A program made the translations under genes and the position numbers. This document shows, piece after piece, positions 8,065-16,965 of a DNA stretch of 64,000 nucleotides. Source of the DNA: Kaistella pullorum (GTDB taxonomy: Bacteria; Bacteroidota; Bacteroidia; Flavobacteriales; Weeksellaceae). The notes under the pieces were generated by a model. The model was not told where the DNA came from and ran no database searches. It worked only from the letters and a program-made list of their open reading frames with translations. How positions within the stretch are numbered: the first letter of the stretch is position 1; each line of letters opens with the position of its first letter. The stretch lies in the NCBI RefSeq assembly GCF_014837035.1, contig NZ_JACSPS010000003.1:248001-312000 (forward strand). The letters are read 5' to 3'.

Positions 8065-9099
8065 TTAGTCCGGGTATTGCTCTACGTTTTCACCTAAAAT
8101 TTCCTTGCGGATAATGGGTAATTTAAGGAAAAGCTGTTTCATACCTTCTACATCCTCACGCTGGGTATTGTGAGAATGATAATCTTCGATGAAAGCTGTT
8201 TCATTTTCTCCCTCAGAGAAATATTTTGCATAATTGAGATCACGGTTATCGGCAGGTATCCTGTAGAAATCTCCCATGTCTTCGGCTTTCTGCATCTCTT
8301 CTCTGGTGCAAAGCGTTTCATACAATTTTTCTCCGTGCCGCGTGCCTATGATTTTTATCTGATTGTTTGCCTTAAACATTTCAAGAAGTGCTTTCGCAAG
8401 ATCACCAATTCGGCCGGCCGGCGCTTTATTGACGAACAAATCTCCGGGATTTCCATGTTCAAATGCAAATAGAACCAAGTTTACCGCTTCTTCGAGGGAC
8501 ATCAGGAACCGGGTCATACCGGGATCTGTGATGGTGATCGGCTGCCCACTTTTTATCTGCTTGATGAACAGAGGAATAACGGAACCCCTGGAACCCATTA
8601 CATTTCCATAGCGGGTAAGACAAACCACCGTTTCACCTGCGCTGCGCGATGCAGCTACAGCCACCTTTTCCATCATCGCTTTGGAAATACCCATAGCATT
8701 TATAGGATAAGCCGCTTTATCGGTACTTAGACAGATCACTTTCTTCACCTTATTCCGTACCGCAGCTTCTATCACGTTCTGTGTTCCTTCTACATTTGTC
8801 TTTACGGCCTGCATCGGGAAAAATTCACAGCTTGGAACCTGTTTTAGCGCTGCCGCATGAAAAATATAATCAACATTTCGGGTCGCTGGCTCCACACTGC
8901 TAAAATCCCGCACATCACCAATATAGAATTTCAGTTTGTCACTGTTGAACTGGTTTCGCATATCATCCTGCTTTTTTTCGTCTCTCGAAAAGATCCGGAT
9001 TTCCCTGAAATGATCTGTATCTATAAATTTTCTTAGGACAGCGGTCCCAAATGAGCCGGTACCGCCGGTAATAAGCAGCGTTTTATCTTTGATCTCCAT
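8065..9099 (-). CDS. fnlA: UDP-N-acetylglucosamine 4,6-dehydratase/5-epimerase, FnlA/CapE/WbjB-like
   Basis: A 344-residue SDR that converts UDP-GlcNAc to a 4-keto-6-deoxy intermediate with C5 epimerisation, the first step to UDP-L-FucNAc. The NAD motif GGTGSFG is near residues 12-18. It also has FSRDEKKQDDMR near 38-49, FHAAALKQVPSCEFFP and STDKAAYPINAMGISKAMMEK. In the last motif methionine replaces the usual tyrosine of YxxxK, as expected in the FlaA1/WbjB/CapE group. Length matches the family. FnlC and the candidate FnlB are encoded about 2 kb downstream, beyond the short SDR and the antisense beta-helix gene, so the pathway is complete but split. Confidence 0.9.
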   Translation of the reverse strand: MEIKDKTLLITGGTGSFGTAVLRKFIDTDHFREIRIFSRDEKKQDDMRNQFNSDKLKFYIGDVRDFSSVEPATRNVDYIFHAAALKQVPSCEFFPMQAVKTNVEGTQNVIEAAVRNKVKKVICLSTDKAAYPINAMGISKAMMEKVAVAASRSAGETVVCLTRYGNVMGSRGSVIPLFIKQIKSGQPITITDPGMTRFLMSLEEAVNLVLFAFEHGNPGDLFVNKAPAGRIGDLAKALLEMFKANNQIKIIGTRHGEKLYETLCTREEMQKAEDMGDFYRIPADNRDLNYAKYFSEGENETAFIEDYHSHNTQREDVEGMKQLFLKLPIIRKEILGENVEQYPD

Positions 9100-9108
9100 A
9101 TTTTATAT

Positions 9109-10272
9109 TTAAAAATAGGTTAAAAGTTTCTCAATATATCTTTCAGCGGTAAATTTTTCTTTGTAATCGCGAATCGCAGCTTCAGAATGCTGCTGATACT
9201 TTTGAGGGTTATCCATGAACATTTCCACTGCATCTGCAATTTCTATGGGCGATTGGGGATTAACAAATGCACCATTCTGTTCATTTACCATCATCGGAAT
9301 TACACGATATCTGGTAGTGATTGGGACGCATCCGTAAGCAAGAGCTTCCAGAACCGACGCAGGTTGCCCCTCATTTATATAGTAGCTCGGAAGCAGAAAA
9401 AAATTTGCTTTAATAAAGGCTTCAGCTTTGTCTGATCCGTAAAGACCGTTAGCATGATATGTTAAAAGTCCGGATTTTCGGTATTTTTCCGTCCTGTCTA
9501 AAAAGGCTTTTTTAGCGTCTTCAGGCGTTTGGTATGTTTTATCTTCGGTTGCGCCGTAAAATTTACCGGAAAAAGCAATTTTTACATTGCGTTTTCTTTC
9601 GTCAACCAAAATCTCAAAGGCTTTAAGTACATCCCAAAACCCCTTGGATTCAATCATATTGCTTATATAAAACATTTCGACCGGTTCTTTAGCTGAAATC
9701 TGTTTCGGTAAAATGCTAGAAGAATCTATCTTTTCAGGCAATCCATTCGGAACTATAGCCACCTTGTCTTCATATCCGGGAAGAAATGAAAACTGCTCTT
9801 TCGTAAAATCGCCTTCTACAATAACTCTGGCTGTCTTTAACAATGTTTTGTTTATAAGTTTTTGCCGCGCGGGGGTTTGTTCGGAGTAATACTGCTCATA
9901 GTTAGCTCCAAACTGGTGTGCAATTATCTTGCGACCAGCACGTGATGCGAGATTAATAAGAACAAAATCCCGCATGAAGCCTACGCTGGTCTGCGAGGTG
10001 TTAATATAAACCGGTGCTTTCGGATGAAGTGCAAGCGCTTTCACAAACTTTGCTACCACCGTGATGTTATCGAGCACTTTTACCAAACTTGCTTTGCCCG
10101 ACACGCGGGTTTGGTTTGAATTTTTAGAAATTGAAAGTCCGAAATCTACAATAACAGGCTTTATACGGTGTTGTGGTAAATGATCAACAAACAGCTGAAA
10201 CATCATCGACTGGCCGTTTACCCATTTGTTATTTTGGGTAGTGGTACCAACTGCTATAATTTTATTCATCAT
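9109..10272 (-). CDS. Glycosyltransferase family 4
   Basis: A 387-residue GT-B fold transferase (start at 10272, or the adjacent ATG at 10269). The N-terminal domain has NGQSMMFQLFVDHLP near residues 19-33. The C-terminal domain has FYISNMIESKGFWDVLKAFE, SYYINEGQPASVLEALAYG (the EX7E motif, nucleotide-sugar binding) and IPMMVNEQNGAFVNP. It acts on the cytoplasmic side of the inner membrane and adds one sugar to the lipid-linked repeat unit. Donor and acceptor are unknown. Its start overlaps the GT2 gene by 4 bases, and it is followed 9 bases later by fnlA. Confidence 0.85.
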   Translation of the reverse strand: MMNKIIAVGTTTQNNKWVNGQSMMFQLFVDHLPQHRIKPVIVDFGLSISKNSNQTRVSGKASLVKVLDNITVVAKFVKALALHPKAPVYINTSQTSVGFMRDFVLINLASRAGRKIIAHQFGANYEQYYSEQTPARQKLINKTLLKTARVIVEGDFTKEQFSFLPGYEDKVAIVPNGLPEKIDSSSILPKQISAKEPVEMFYISNMIESKGFWDVLKAFEILVDERKRNVKIAFSGKFYGATEDKTYQTPEDAKKAFLDRTEKYRKSGLLTYHANGLYGSDKAEAFIKANFFLLPSYYINEGQPASVLEALAYGCVPITTRYRVIPMMVNEQNGAFVNPQSPIEIADAVEMFMDNPQKYQQHSEAAIRDYKEKFTAERYIEKLLTYF

Positions 10273-11168
10273 TTGCTAACCTGTTTGCTTGGTCCTTCAA
10301 AGTCTTCGATCATCTGCCGTTCCTGCACAAATTTATGACTTCTGACCTTATCTCCGAGAAGGCTTGCAACAAGCGATTTTATTTTCACCTCATTTTTCAT
10401 CATATTATAATATTTGTGTGTGTTTATTTTATATTTTTCACGGTAGTAGATCAGCGACTCCATTTCACGGTGAAAGCTTGTTCCCTGCCATGAAACGCGG
10501 TCTTCCACTAAATGTAAATAAGATTTTCCGCTGTTAAATCTGATTTTATAGCCCCCATTTTGCAGCCGGTTTGCGATATCTGGTTCTTCAAAATACATGA
10601 AGATATTCTCATCAAACATCCCCACTTCTTTGAATTTTGACTTATCTACAAAAAAGAATGCACCTGAAAGGTAGCAGTATTTCGGAAAAAATAGGTCTAA
10701 TCTGTTCAGGATTTTCGTGGTAAAACCATATATGGAATTACGGTATTCGGGTTTGATATAAAAAGAATAGTTCATTCCGCCCAATTGTTTAAAACCTAAC
10801 AGTCCCAGTTTATTATCTTGGAAATGTTTTAACACATCTTTCAGCAAAGGTTCACGAAAACAGACATCGGGATTCATAATGCAAATGAGATCTCCCCGCG
10901 AAGCCTCAATCCCGACATTATTACCTTGTCCGTAACCAAGATTTTTAGTGTTTCTGATGTATTTAAGGCTGACTATCCCCGCAAGCGGATGATTCTCTGT
11001 GATTGTGCGGGTTTCAGCAGCTTCCGGTTCGGGACTATTATCAACCACGATCACTTCGAGACTTTCTTTATCAATATCTAAAAACTGACAAATAGAATCA
11101 AAAGCACCCGGAAGGTCCCGCTGTGACTTGTAAGTTACAATGATGAATGAAATAGTGCGGTGCGACAT
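10269..11168 (-). CDS. Glycosyltransferase family 2 (WbbL/rhamnosyltransferase-like)
   Basis: A 299-residue GT-A fold transferase. It has ISFIIVTYKSQRDLPGAF at residues 5-22, VVDNSPEPE, NLGYGQGNNVGIEASRGD and ICIMNPDV (the DxD-equivalent metal site) near residue 100, followed by FFFVDKSKFKEVGMFDENIF and FMYFEEPDIANRL with the probable catalytic acidic residues. No membrane domain is evident. The family often transfers 6-deoxyhexoses, but the donor here cannot be fixed. It sits between the polymerase gene (1-base overlap) and the GT4 gene (4-base overlap). Confidence 0.87.
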   Translation of the reverse strand: MSHRTISFIIVTYKSQRDLPGAFDSICQFLDIDKESLEVIVVDNSPEPEAAETRTITENHPLAGIVSLKYIRNTKNLGYGQGNNVGIEASRGDLICIMNPDVCFREPLLKDVLKHFQDNKLGLLGFKQLGGMNYSFYIKPEYRNSIYGFTTKILNRLDLFFPKYCYLSGAFFFVDKSKFKEVGMFDENIFMYFEEPDIANRLQNGGYKIRFNSGKSYLHLVEDRVSWQGTSFHREMESLIYYREKYKINTHKYYNMMKNEVKIKSLVASLLGDKVRSHKFVQERQMIEDFEGPSKQVSK

Positions 11169-12265
11169 CAGAATGATAAAGATTTAATGTATTTAACCGA
11201 TTTTAAAGCCCTGATTAATTCCTGTTCGTAGAAAGACTCTCCCAAGATACTGTGTGGTAGGACATACATCATATACCCTACAAAAAGATGTACAAGACCG
11301 GCAACGAAGAAATGAACAAACTTGCGGCGCGGCGCCTCATCTCGGATCATATACAGAAAATAAATCATCCAAACGATAAGGAACGGAAAAACATACCGGT
11401 GTCCCAGCACCTGCACGAAAAAAGATGCAGGAATAAACACAATAGTGAAAAACGAAAACTTGCTTAAAAGAAGGTATTTCTTATCTTCTGCAAAGTCCGG
11501 ATTTTTCCTGCGGTATTTGATATCAAGAAAATATAGATAAAAAATATACATAAAATACGGCAAGGAGTTGAATACGCCTCCCAAAACGGAGCTGGTCATT
11601 TCTTTGTCGAAGTAATCACCAAAATGTTCAATTTGCTGCACAATACCCATCTGGAAAAGCACCATTACCAAAAGAAATGCAACGCCGGAACTGAGCAGCG
11701 CAACACGGAAAAACTTTTTGCCGGGAACCAGATAATACATCAACAGAAAGCCATACAGTAAAGTAATTGCGGAATGTGACAATATTGCCAGTGCCCCGAA
11801 TACAATGCCCCAAACCAGTTTGCGGTTACCCACGATGTAATGTATTGACAACAGGAAGAAAGGAAAGCCGAGATAGTAGCGAATCTGGTTTACATAAGGC
11901 ACATAATACAGAACAAAGAAAACCAGAAATACGTAAAAGATATTCTTGGTATATCGTGAAATAAAAAAATAAAAACTTAAAGTGTAAATCACCAGATGTA
12001 ACTGATAGAAGGCATGATAATCATATCCGAAAGAATTCATCACACGGCTCAGGAATATAAACATAGGATCGATCTTTTCCCAATCGTTATCATAAAACCA
12101 TTCGAAAAAGATCTTATCCGCCGTATCACGCACACCCAGTACAAAGAAGAATACGGTCGCCAGAAGAATCGTATTGAAGATATAGGCTACCCACTTATTC
12201 CGCGACAATTCAATGAACTGTCCGATAAAGAAATGCAGAAAGAAAATAAGTATCAGGTAAGCCAA
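11168..12265 (-). CDS. EpsG-family membrane protein, probable O-unit polymerase (Wzy)
   Basis: A 365-residue polytopic inner-membrane protein with about nine to ten hydrophobic segments. Polar landmarks match the EpsG/Wzy-like family: FVLGVRDTADKIFFEWFYDN near residue 41, DPMFIFLSRVMNSFGYDYH near 65-83 and YVNQIRYYLGFPFFLLSI near 122-139. It is placed between the flippase and the glycosyltransferases. It likely polymerises flipped repeat units on the periplasmic side. Sequence conservation in this family is poor, so the role rests on family motif plus context. Confidence 0.8.
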   Translation of the reverse strand: MAYLILIFFLHFFIGQFIELSRNKWVAYIFNTILLATVFFFVLGVRDTADKIFFEWFYDNDWEKIDPMFIFLSRVMNSFGYDYHAFYQLHLVIYTLSFYFFISRYTKNIFYVFLVFFVLYYVPYVNQIRYYLGFPFFLLSIHYIVGNRKLVWGIVFGALAILSHSAITLLYGFLLMYYLVPGKKFFRVALLSSGVAFLLVMVLFQMGIVQQIEHFGDYFDKEMTSSVLGGVFNSLPYFMYIFYLYFLDIKYRRKNPDFAEDKKYLLLSKFSFFTIVFIPASFFVQVLGHRYVFPFLIVWMIYFLYMIRDEAPRRKFVHFFVAGLVHLFVGYMMYVLPHSILGESFYEQELIRALKSVKYIKSLSF

Positions 12266-12270
12266 CGTAG

Positions 12271-13701
12271 TTATTTTTTAATCATTGAAATAAGTTGATG
12301 AAAAACGCTTCTGTAAAACATCAGATAAAACAGTCCGTATGCGATAACGGAGATTATTATGCCTGAAAAAAGCTTGGATAAAAAACCTAACTCAAGCATT
12401 AAACCTGCACTTCGAACACCTAAAAAGAGCAAAACTGCAAATACCGCGAACGGTAAGATTACACGAAGTTGAGCCAAAATATCTTTGCGCAAGACCGTTT
12501 GTACAAAATAAGAGGTAATGAGGAACTGTATGAGCTGCTGCACCAGCAACCCGTATCCTACTGCGATGATTCCGTGCTTTAAGGTCAACACTAAAATAGC
12601 TACACCGATAATCTTGGTCAGGATTTCAATTTTCAAAAACAAACCGGTTTTATTCTTGATCTGAAACATCATCATATTATTGACGATCAGCGGATAAAAA
12701 CTATAGGCCAGGCACAGCAAAATGAAAAGTGGTGCCATCTTGATCCATGTTTCGGAGAAAAGCAGCAATACCAAAGGTTCTGCTACAGTTGCCATGATGA
12801 AAAAGAATGGAAAAAAGATGATACAGCAAATTGTAGTGTAGAGCTGATTAAGTTCAAAAATTTTCTGGTCATCATTCTGATGCGTTGCAAAAAACGGAAA
12901 TAATACACGTTGCGCAATTGTCGTCATCACATTTGATGGCATTTGGGTGAACTGAGTACTTTTCGAATATAAACCAAGATTTCCCGTACCGAGGACACGT
13001 CCGATAAAAAGCGGATACGCATTGAAATAAAAGGCCTGAATCACGGCGGACAGCATTATTTTGGAGCCAAACGAAAACAATTTCTTCAAAGCTTCAAAAG
13101 AAAACACATTTTGGGGTAACCAACGATAGCCCACCCAAAAGAACAAGGCGTTCAGCAGAGCCATCGAGAGATTCTGCCAGACGAGTGCCCAGACGCCCCA
13201 GCCGCGGTAAGCCAGCACAATCCCTAAACATCCGGATACTGCAACAGCCAGAACCGATAGTTTTGCCTGAAGCTTAAAATCCATCGCAATACTCAGTTTT
13301 GCCTTATGTACCAGGATGGAAGCATTAAAAATTATACTTAAGGAGACAATACGCAGGATAAGTGCGAGGTCTGCAATGCCAAAAACGGCTTCGATATAAG
13401 GTGCGGTAACAAAGATGACGAGGTAAAGAAATGCTGCTATCCCAATATTAATATAGAATACCGTGGAAAAATCGGTTTCTGTACGATCCTGTTTATGGAT
13501 CAGTGCATTGGAAAAACCGCCTTCCGACAGTGTGATTGCGAGTGAAATGAACACCAGCACGATTCCTATGACACCGTAATCTTTTGGTAACAGAAGCCTC
13601 GCCAGCACCAGTTCCATAATAAGCTGGAGCACAACAAAACCCCCTTTGTCGAGTCCGCTCCAGAAAAAACCTTTCAGTAAAACTTTATTATTGTAAACCA
13701 T
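12271..13701 (-). CDS. wzxC: Lipopolysaccharide/EPS repeat-unit flippase, WzxC-type
   Basis: A 476-residue MATE-like/MVF-fold flippase with 12-14 predicted membrane segments. Typical WzxC/TuaB features are KGFFWSGLDKGGFVVLQLIM at residues 10-29, LARLLLPKDYGVIGI and SEGGFSNALIHKQ. It moves undecaprenyl-linked repeat units from the cytoplasmic to the periplasmic face. It lies directly before the EpsG-like polymerase (5-base gap) and after the Wzc-like kinase gene (42-base gap), giving a standard Wzy-dependent export set. Confidence 0.88.
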   Translation of the reverse strand: MVYNNKVLLKGFFWSGLDKGGFVVLQLIMELVLARLLLPKDYGVIGIVLVFISLAITLSEGGFSNALIHKQDRTETDFSTVFYINIGIAAFLYLVIFVTAPYIEAVFGIADLALILRIVSLSIIFNASILVHKAKLSIAMDFKLQAKLSVLAVAVSGCLGIVLAYRGWGVWALVWQNLSMALLNALFFWVGYRWLPQNVFSFEALKKLFSFGSKIMLSAVIQAFYFNAYPLFIGRVLGTGNLGLYSKSTQFTQMPSNVMTTIAQRVLFPFFATHQNDDQKIFELNQLYTTICCIIFFPFFFIMATVAEPLVLLLFSETWIKMAPLFILLCLAYSFYPLIVNNMMMFQIKNKTGLFLKIEILTKIIGVAILVLTLKHGIIAVGYGLLVQQLIQFLITSYFVQTVLRKDILAQLRVILPFAVFAVLLFLGVRSAGLMLELGFLSKLFSGIIISVIAYGLFYLMFYRSVFHQLISMIKK

Positions 13702-13743
13702 GCGACCAACTGGGATCTGTGATGTGCGGGAGCCGTACGCCGG

Positions 13744-16104
13744 TTAAAACTTATCTTTCAGTCTCTGCCAGAAAGTTCTCTGCTCGTTGCTATAGCCGTA
13801 TCCGTACTTGTTGCCATACCCGAAATGTTCTTTCGATACGTCATTCACTACAAATGCAGCATTCTTGATCTTAGACGAAGTGATCTGCTTGTTGGCAAAT
13901 TCAATCAGTGCTTTCTCAGTATATCCGGATCTGGTAACATATACGGTGGCATCAGCCATATCAGCCGACAGCAGCGTATCTGTCACTAGCATCAGCGGTG
14001 CGGTATCTACAATTATAAAATCGTACACCTGCTGCAACTGTGAAATTAAAAGCTGATAACGCCCGTTTGAAAGTAACTCAGCAGGATTCGGCGGTATACT
14101 TCCTGAGTAAATAATATCGAGATGTTGATTGAACGGCGAAGTATGTACAATGTCCGCCGTAGTTTCATGCTCATTGTATAAAAACTCCGTAAGACCGTCA
14201 GAGCCTTTTTTGCTCGTATCGTAGCGCTGAAGCTGCGGGTTTCTGATGTCTGCACCGATCACGATAACTTTATGCTTAGGTGAAGCCAGTGTAAGTGCCA
14301 AATTGACTGAGATGAATGTCTTACCCTCACCTTTTATCGTTGATGAAACGAAAATCACTTTTCCATTACCCGTTTTTGGCAGCATAAAGTTCAAATTGGT
14401 CAGCAAAATACGGAATGCCTCAGCCATTGGCGAAAGGTCGTTCACTTTCACGATGTCGCTTCCGCCACGTTCCACACTCGGAACTTCTCCGATGACAGGC
14501 GCCGTGGTAAGTTTTTCAAGATCGTGTTTTGAATGGATTTTGGTATTAAACAGTTCGCGCAGATAAATAAAGGCGAAAGGTATTGCCAAACCAAATACCA
14601 GGGCCGCCAGCATCACAAACATTTTCTTTGGTGAAACCGGTTTGTCTGAAGCATAAGCATAATCTACAATTCTTGCCTTCGGCGCCGTAATAGCCAGATT
14701 GATAGCGGTTTCTTCACGCTTTTCGAGCAATAGAAGATAAAGGTTTTCCTTTAGTTGTTGCTGGCGCTCTATGCTGCGGAACATTTTTTCCTGTGCCGGT
14801 ACTTTCGAAATTTTAGAAGTAATGCGGTTTTCTTCACCCTGCACGTCTGAAAGTGCAATCTGCAGTGCTACCCTGTGTTTCGATAAGTTATCAAGTACAG
14901 AGCTGCGCAAATTATTTATTTGTTTCGTAAGGTCAGCAACCACGGGGTTTTGTGGTGTTGCAGATTCCTGCAGGGTGTTTCGCTCAAGTACGAGTTGATT
15001 ATAGGCGTTGATACTCGCGGCAGCAGCCGGATTCGTCAGTCCAATGCCCTGTGGCAACGTCTGGTTTGCCCCTGCTTTCTGCATATAGGCCAATAAATCA
15101 TTTGTCAGGCTGAGCTGTGTCGCAGTTTCCAGCGATTGCTGGCGCAGCTGTGCAGATTTTCCAAGATTGATCTGCGTTTCTATCGGGATATCAGTTATGT
15201 TATTGGCCCTTTTGAAATTCTCTTTCTGAGATTCTACTTCGCCCAGCTCATCGGCTATCAGAGAGATACGCTCATCAATAAAGTCCTTTGTCTTTCGTGA
15301 TTCGGAGTTCTTGTCTTCCATCGCATCATTATTGTATGACACTACAAGACCGTTAATGATATTTTTACCTTTCTCCCGATTTTCGCTTTTCATGGCCAGC
15401 GTAATGATCGTCCCGTCTTTGTCGGCCAGGTCAACTTCAAGTGCTTTCTGCAACTCAGTTACTTTTTGGTCACGTGTTGTATATGAAAATGATAGGTCGC
15501 CAAGATCCTTCGTTTTCTGAAGGTTAACTTTTGGGTTTTTACGGATAATAATATTGGCGTAAGGAAGGCTGATCGTTTTATTATAAGTGGTGCTTATGTT
15601 CGCAGGGAAATCTTCAGAAGAAAGTTCTATTTTATCGCCTGAAATTTTAAGATGTACTTCATCTTTAATAGGGTCTTCATATTCCTTTTCATTCACGACC
15701 TGTATAATGATTGGCGCGGTTTCACCATACAGCTCAGTTTTTCGGAAGTTTTTTTCAGATTTAAGCGTAGTTTGGATGCCGAGTGCTTCGACAACATCCG
15801 TCATCAGTTTTTTCGACTTGAATACCTCCAGCTCATTTTCGATACTGCTGGTACCCATGTTTCCAAAACCCGAAATATCAGAAAGCATCCCAAGGCTTCC
15901 GGGTGATTTTTTGGCATCTTTAATTAAAACAGACGAGTTGATTTTATAACTTGGTGCGGTGATCTTCAGGTAAAAAAATGCAAGGCACAAAACAGCTAAC
16001 ACAGAAAGTGCAAACCACCACCACCGGCGTACATAGGGTTTAACCAATTCATTTATATCCACATCTCCTGAAGTCGAAACTTCAGTATTTACGTTCTGAC
16101 TCAT
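13744..16104 (-). CDS. wzc: Wzc-like polysaccharide co-polymerase with BY-kinase domain
   Basis: A 786-residue inner-membrane bacterial tyrosine kinase of the Wzc type. It has an N-terminal Wzz domain with a first membrane segment near residues 31-50, a long coiled-coil periplasmic stretch (about 210-440), and a second membrane segment near 505-525 after PVSPKK. The cytosolic ATPase has Walker [11 protein letters not shown], Walker A' IGADIRNP and Walker [10 protein letters not shown]. The C-terminus holds a tyrosine cluster, [16 protein letters not shown], which is the expected autophosphorylation site. It controls chain length and works with the Wza-like protein encoded 18 bases upstream. 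No Wzb-type phosphatase is visible in the window. Confidence 0.92.
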   Translation of the reverse strand: MSQNVNTEVSTSGDVDINELVKPYVRRWWWFALSVLAVLCLAFFYLKITAPSYKINSSVLIKDAKKSPGSLGMLSDISGFGNMGTSSIENELEVFKSKKLMTDVVEALGIQTTLKSEKNFRKTELYGETAPIIIQVVNEKEYEDPIKDEVHLKISGDKIELSSEDFPANISTTYNKTISLPYANIIIRKNPKVNLQKTKDLGDLSFSYTTRDQKVTELQKALEVDLADKDGTIITLAMKSENREKGKNIINGLVVSYNNDAMEDKNSESRKTKDFIDERISLIADELGEVESQKENFKRANNITDIPIETQINLGKSAQLRQQSLETATQLSLTNDLLAYMQKAGANQTLPQGIGLTNPAAAASINAYNQLVLERNTLQESATPQNPVVADLTKQINNLRSSVLDNLSKHRVALQIALSDVQGEENRITSKISKVPAQEKMFRSIERQQQLKENLYLLLLEKREETAINLAITAPKARIVDYAYASDKPVSPKKMFVMLAALVFGLAIPFAFIYLRELFNTKIHSKHDLEKLTTAPVIGEVPSVERGGSDIVKVNDLSPMAEAFRILLTNLNFMLPKTGNGKVIFVSSTIKGEGKTFISVNLALTLASPKHKVIVIGADIRNPQLQRYDTSKKGSDGLTEFLYNEHETTADIVHTSPFNQHLDIIYSGSIPPNPAELLSNGRYQLLISQLQQVYDFIIVDTAPLMLVTDTLLSADMADATVYVTRSGYTEKALIEFANKQITSSKIKNAAFVVNDVSKEHFGYGNKYGYGYSNEQRTFWQRLKDKF

Positions 16105-16122
16105 TAATCGCCGGTTAAAAAA

Positions 16123-16917
16123 TTAGTTCTTAAAAATAGTGATAAAAATACCTGCTAAACCGATTACAGTGCCTGCAATAGCGAGGTATAAATTAGTGTT
16201 GGGGTCCTGACGCGAAAGCTTTTCCTTGGTCTGGTTCGGCGATACATAAATCACGTCGCCCTGCTTTAAATTATAATACGGGGAGTTCACAAAACCCGCA
16301 TCAAGAAGATTGATATACTCCTTAGAAAGTTTACCGTCGTTATTTCGTACTACCAATATGTTATCGCGTTTTCCGTAAACAGTAAGGTCTCCTGCTAAAC
16401 CCAGCGCATTCAGCAGCGTGGTTTCAGCATCTGATATTTTAAACTGACCCGGGCGGTTTACTTCACCCAGAACCGTTACACGGAAATTCGTCAGACGCAC
16501 TGTCACCGTGGGGTCTTTTACATACGTTTTTATGTGTGTAGTAATATCTTCCCTGAAAGCTTCGAGCGTCTTTCCACCTGCTGCAATTTTTCCGATTACG
16601 GGGAAATCAATATCGCCTTCAGAATTAACAAGATATTCCTTTTCAGAATTATTGGTAGCTACCGAAGTGGGTGTTTGGATATTATAATAGTTTTGATTGA
16701 AAGGCCGAACTGCCTCCATGTTTTTGGCGGAAACAAATATCGAGAGTTCATCGCCTTTCTGAATAGTCACCGGATTATTGTTGGCCGCAGCTTCTGCGAT
16801 TGCCTCTGCATTCTGCATATATTTCAGCTCGTTTGGCTTTTCAGCCGTCTTACATGAGCTAAGCGTGAATATTGCGGATATGAAAAGAATAAACAGATTT
16901 TTATTCATTATAGACAT
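16123..16917 (-). CDS. wza: Wza-like polysaccharide export lipoprotein
   Basis: A 264-residue outer-membrane export protein (start at 16917, or ATG 16908 which gives a cleaner signal peptide). The lipobox is TLSSC. A Poly_export domain covers about residues 50-150 (QKGDELSIFV, YLVNSEGDIDFPVIGKI, VKDPTVTVRL) and an SLBB domain about 150-225 (VTVLGEVNRPGQFKI). A hydrophobic C-terminal segment (LYLAIAGTVIGLAGIFITIF) ends the protein, as usual in Bacteroidota homologues, which are shorter than E. coli Wza. It forms the outer-membrane portal for the polymer. A very good promoter lies immediately upstream. Confidence 0.92.
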   Translation of the reverse strand: MSIMNKNLFILFISAIFTLSSCKTAEKPNELKYMQNAEAIAEAAANNNPVTIQKGDELSIFVSAKNMEAVRPFNQNYYNIQTPTSVATNNSEKEYLVNSEGDIDFPVIGKIAAGGKTLEAFREDITTHIKTYVKDPTVTVRLTNFRVTVLGEVNRPGQFKISDAETTLLNALGLAGDLTVYGKRDNILVVRNNDGKLSKEYINLLDAGFVNSPYYNLKQGDVIYVSPNQTKEKLSRQDPNTNLYLAIAGTVIGLAGIFITIFKN

Positions 16918-16935
16918 TTAAAAATTTGAATTTTA

Positions 16936-16965
16936 CAAATATACGATTCTACTTTACTTATCCAA
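16936..16965 (-). promoter_or_regulatory. Promoter of the wza-wzc export unit
   Basis: On the minus strand TTG (16965-16963), 19 bases, then TATATTTG (16943-16936). Both boxes and the spacing match the Bacteroidota primary-sigma consensus (TTG, 17-23 bases, TAnnTTTG). It overlaps the stop codon of the CapD-like gene, so the export genes can be transcribed independently of it. Confidence 0.75.
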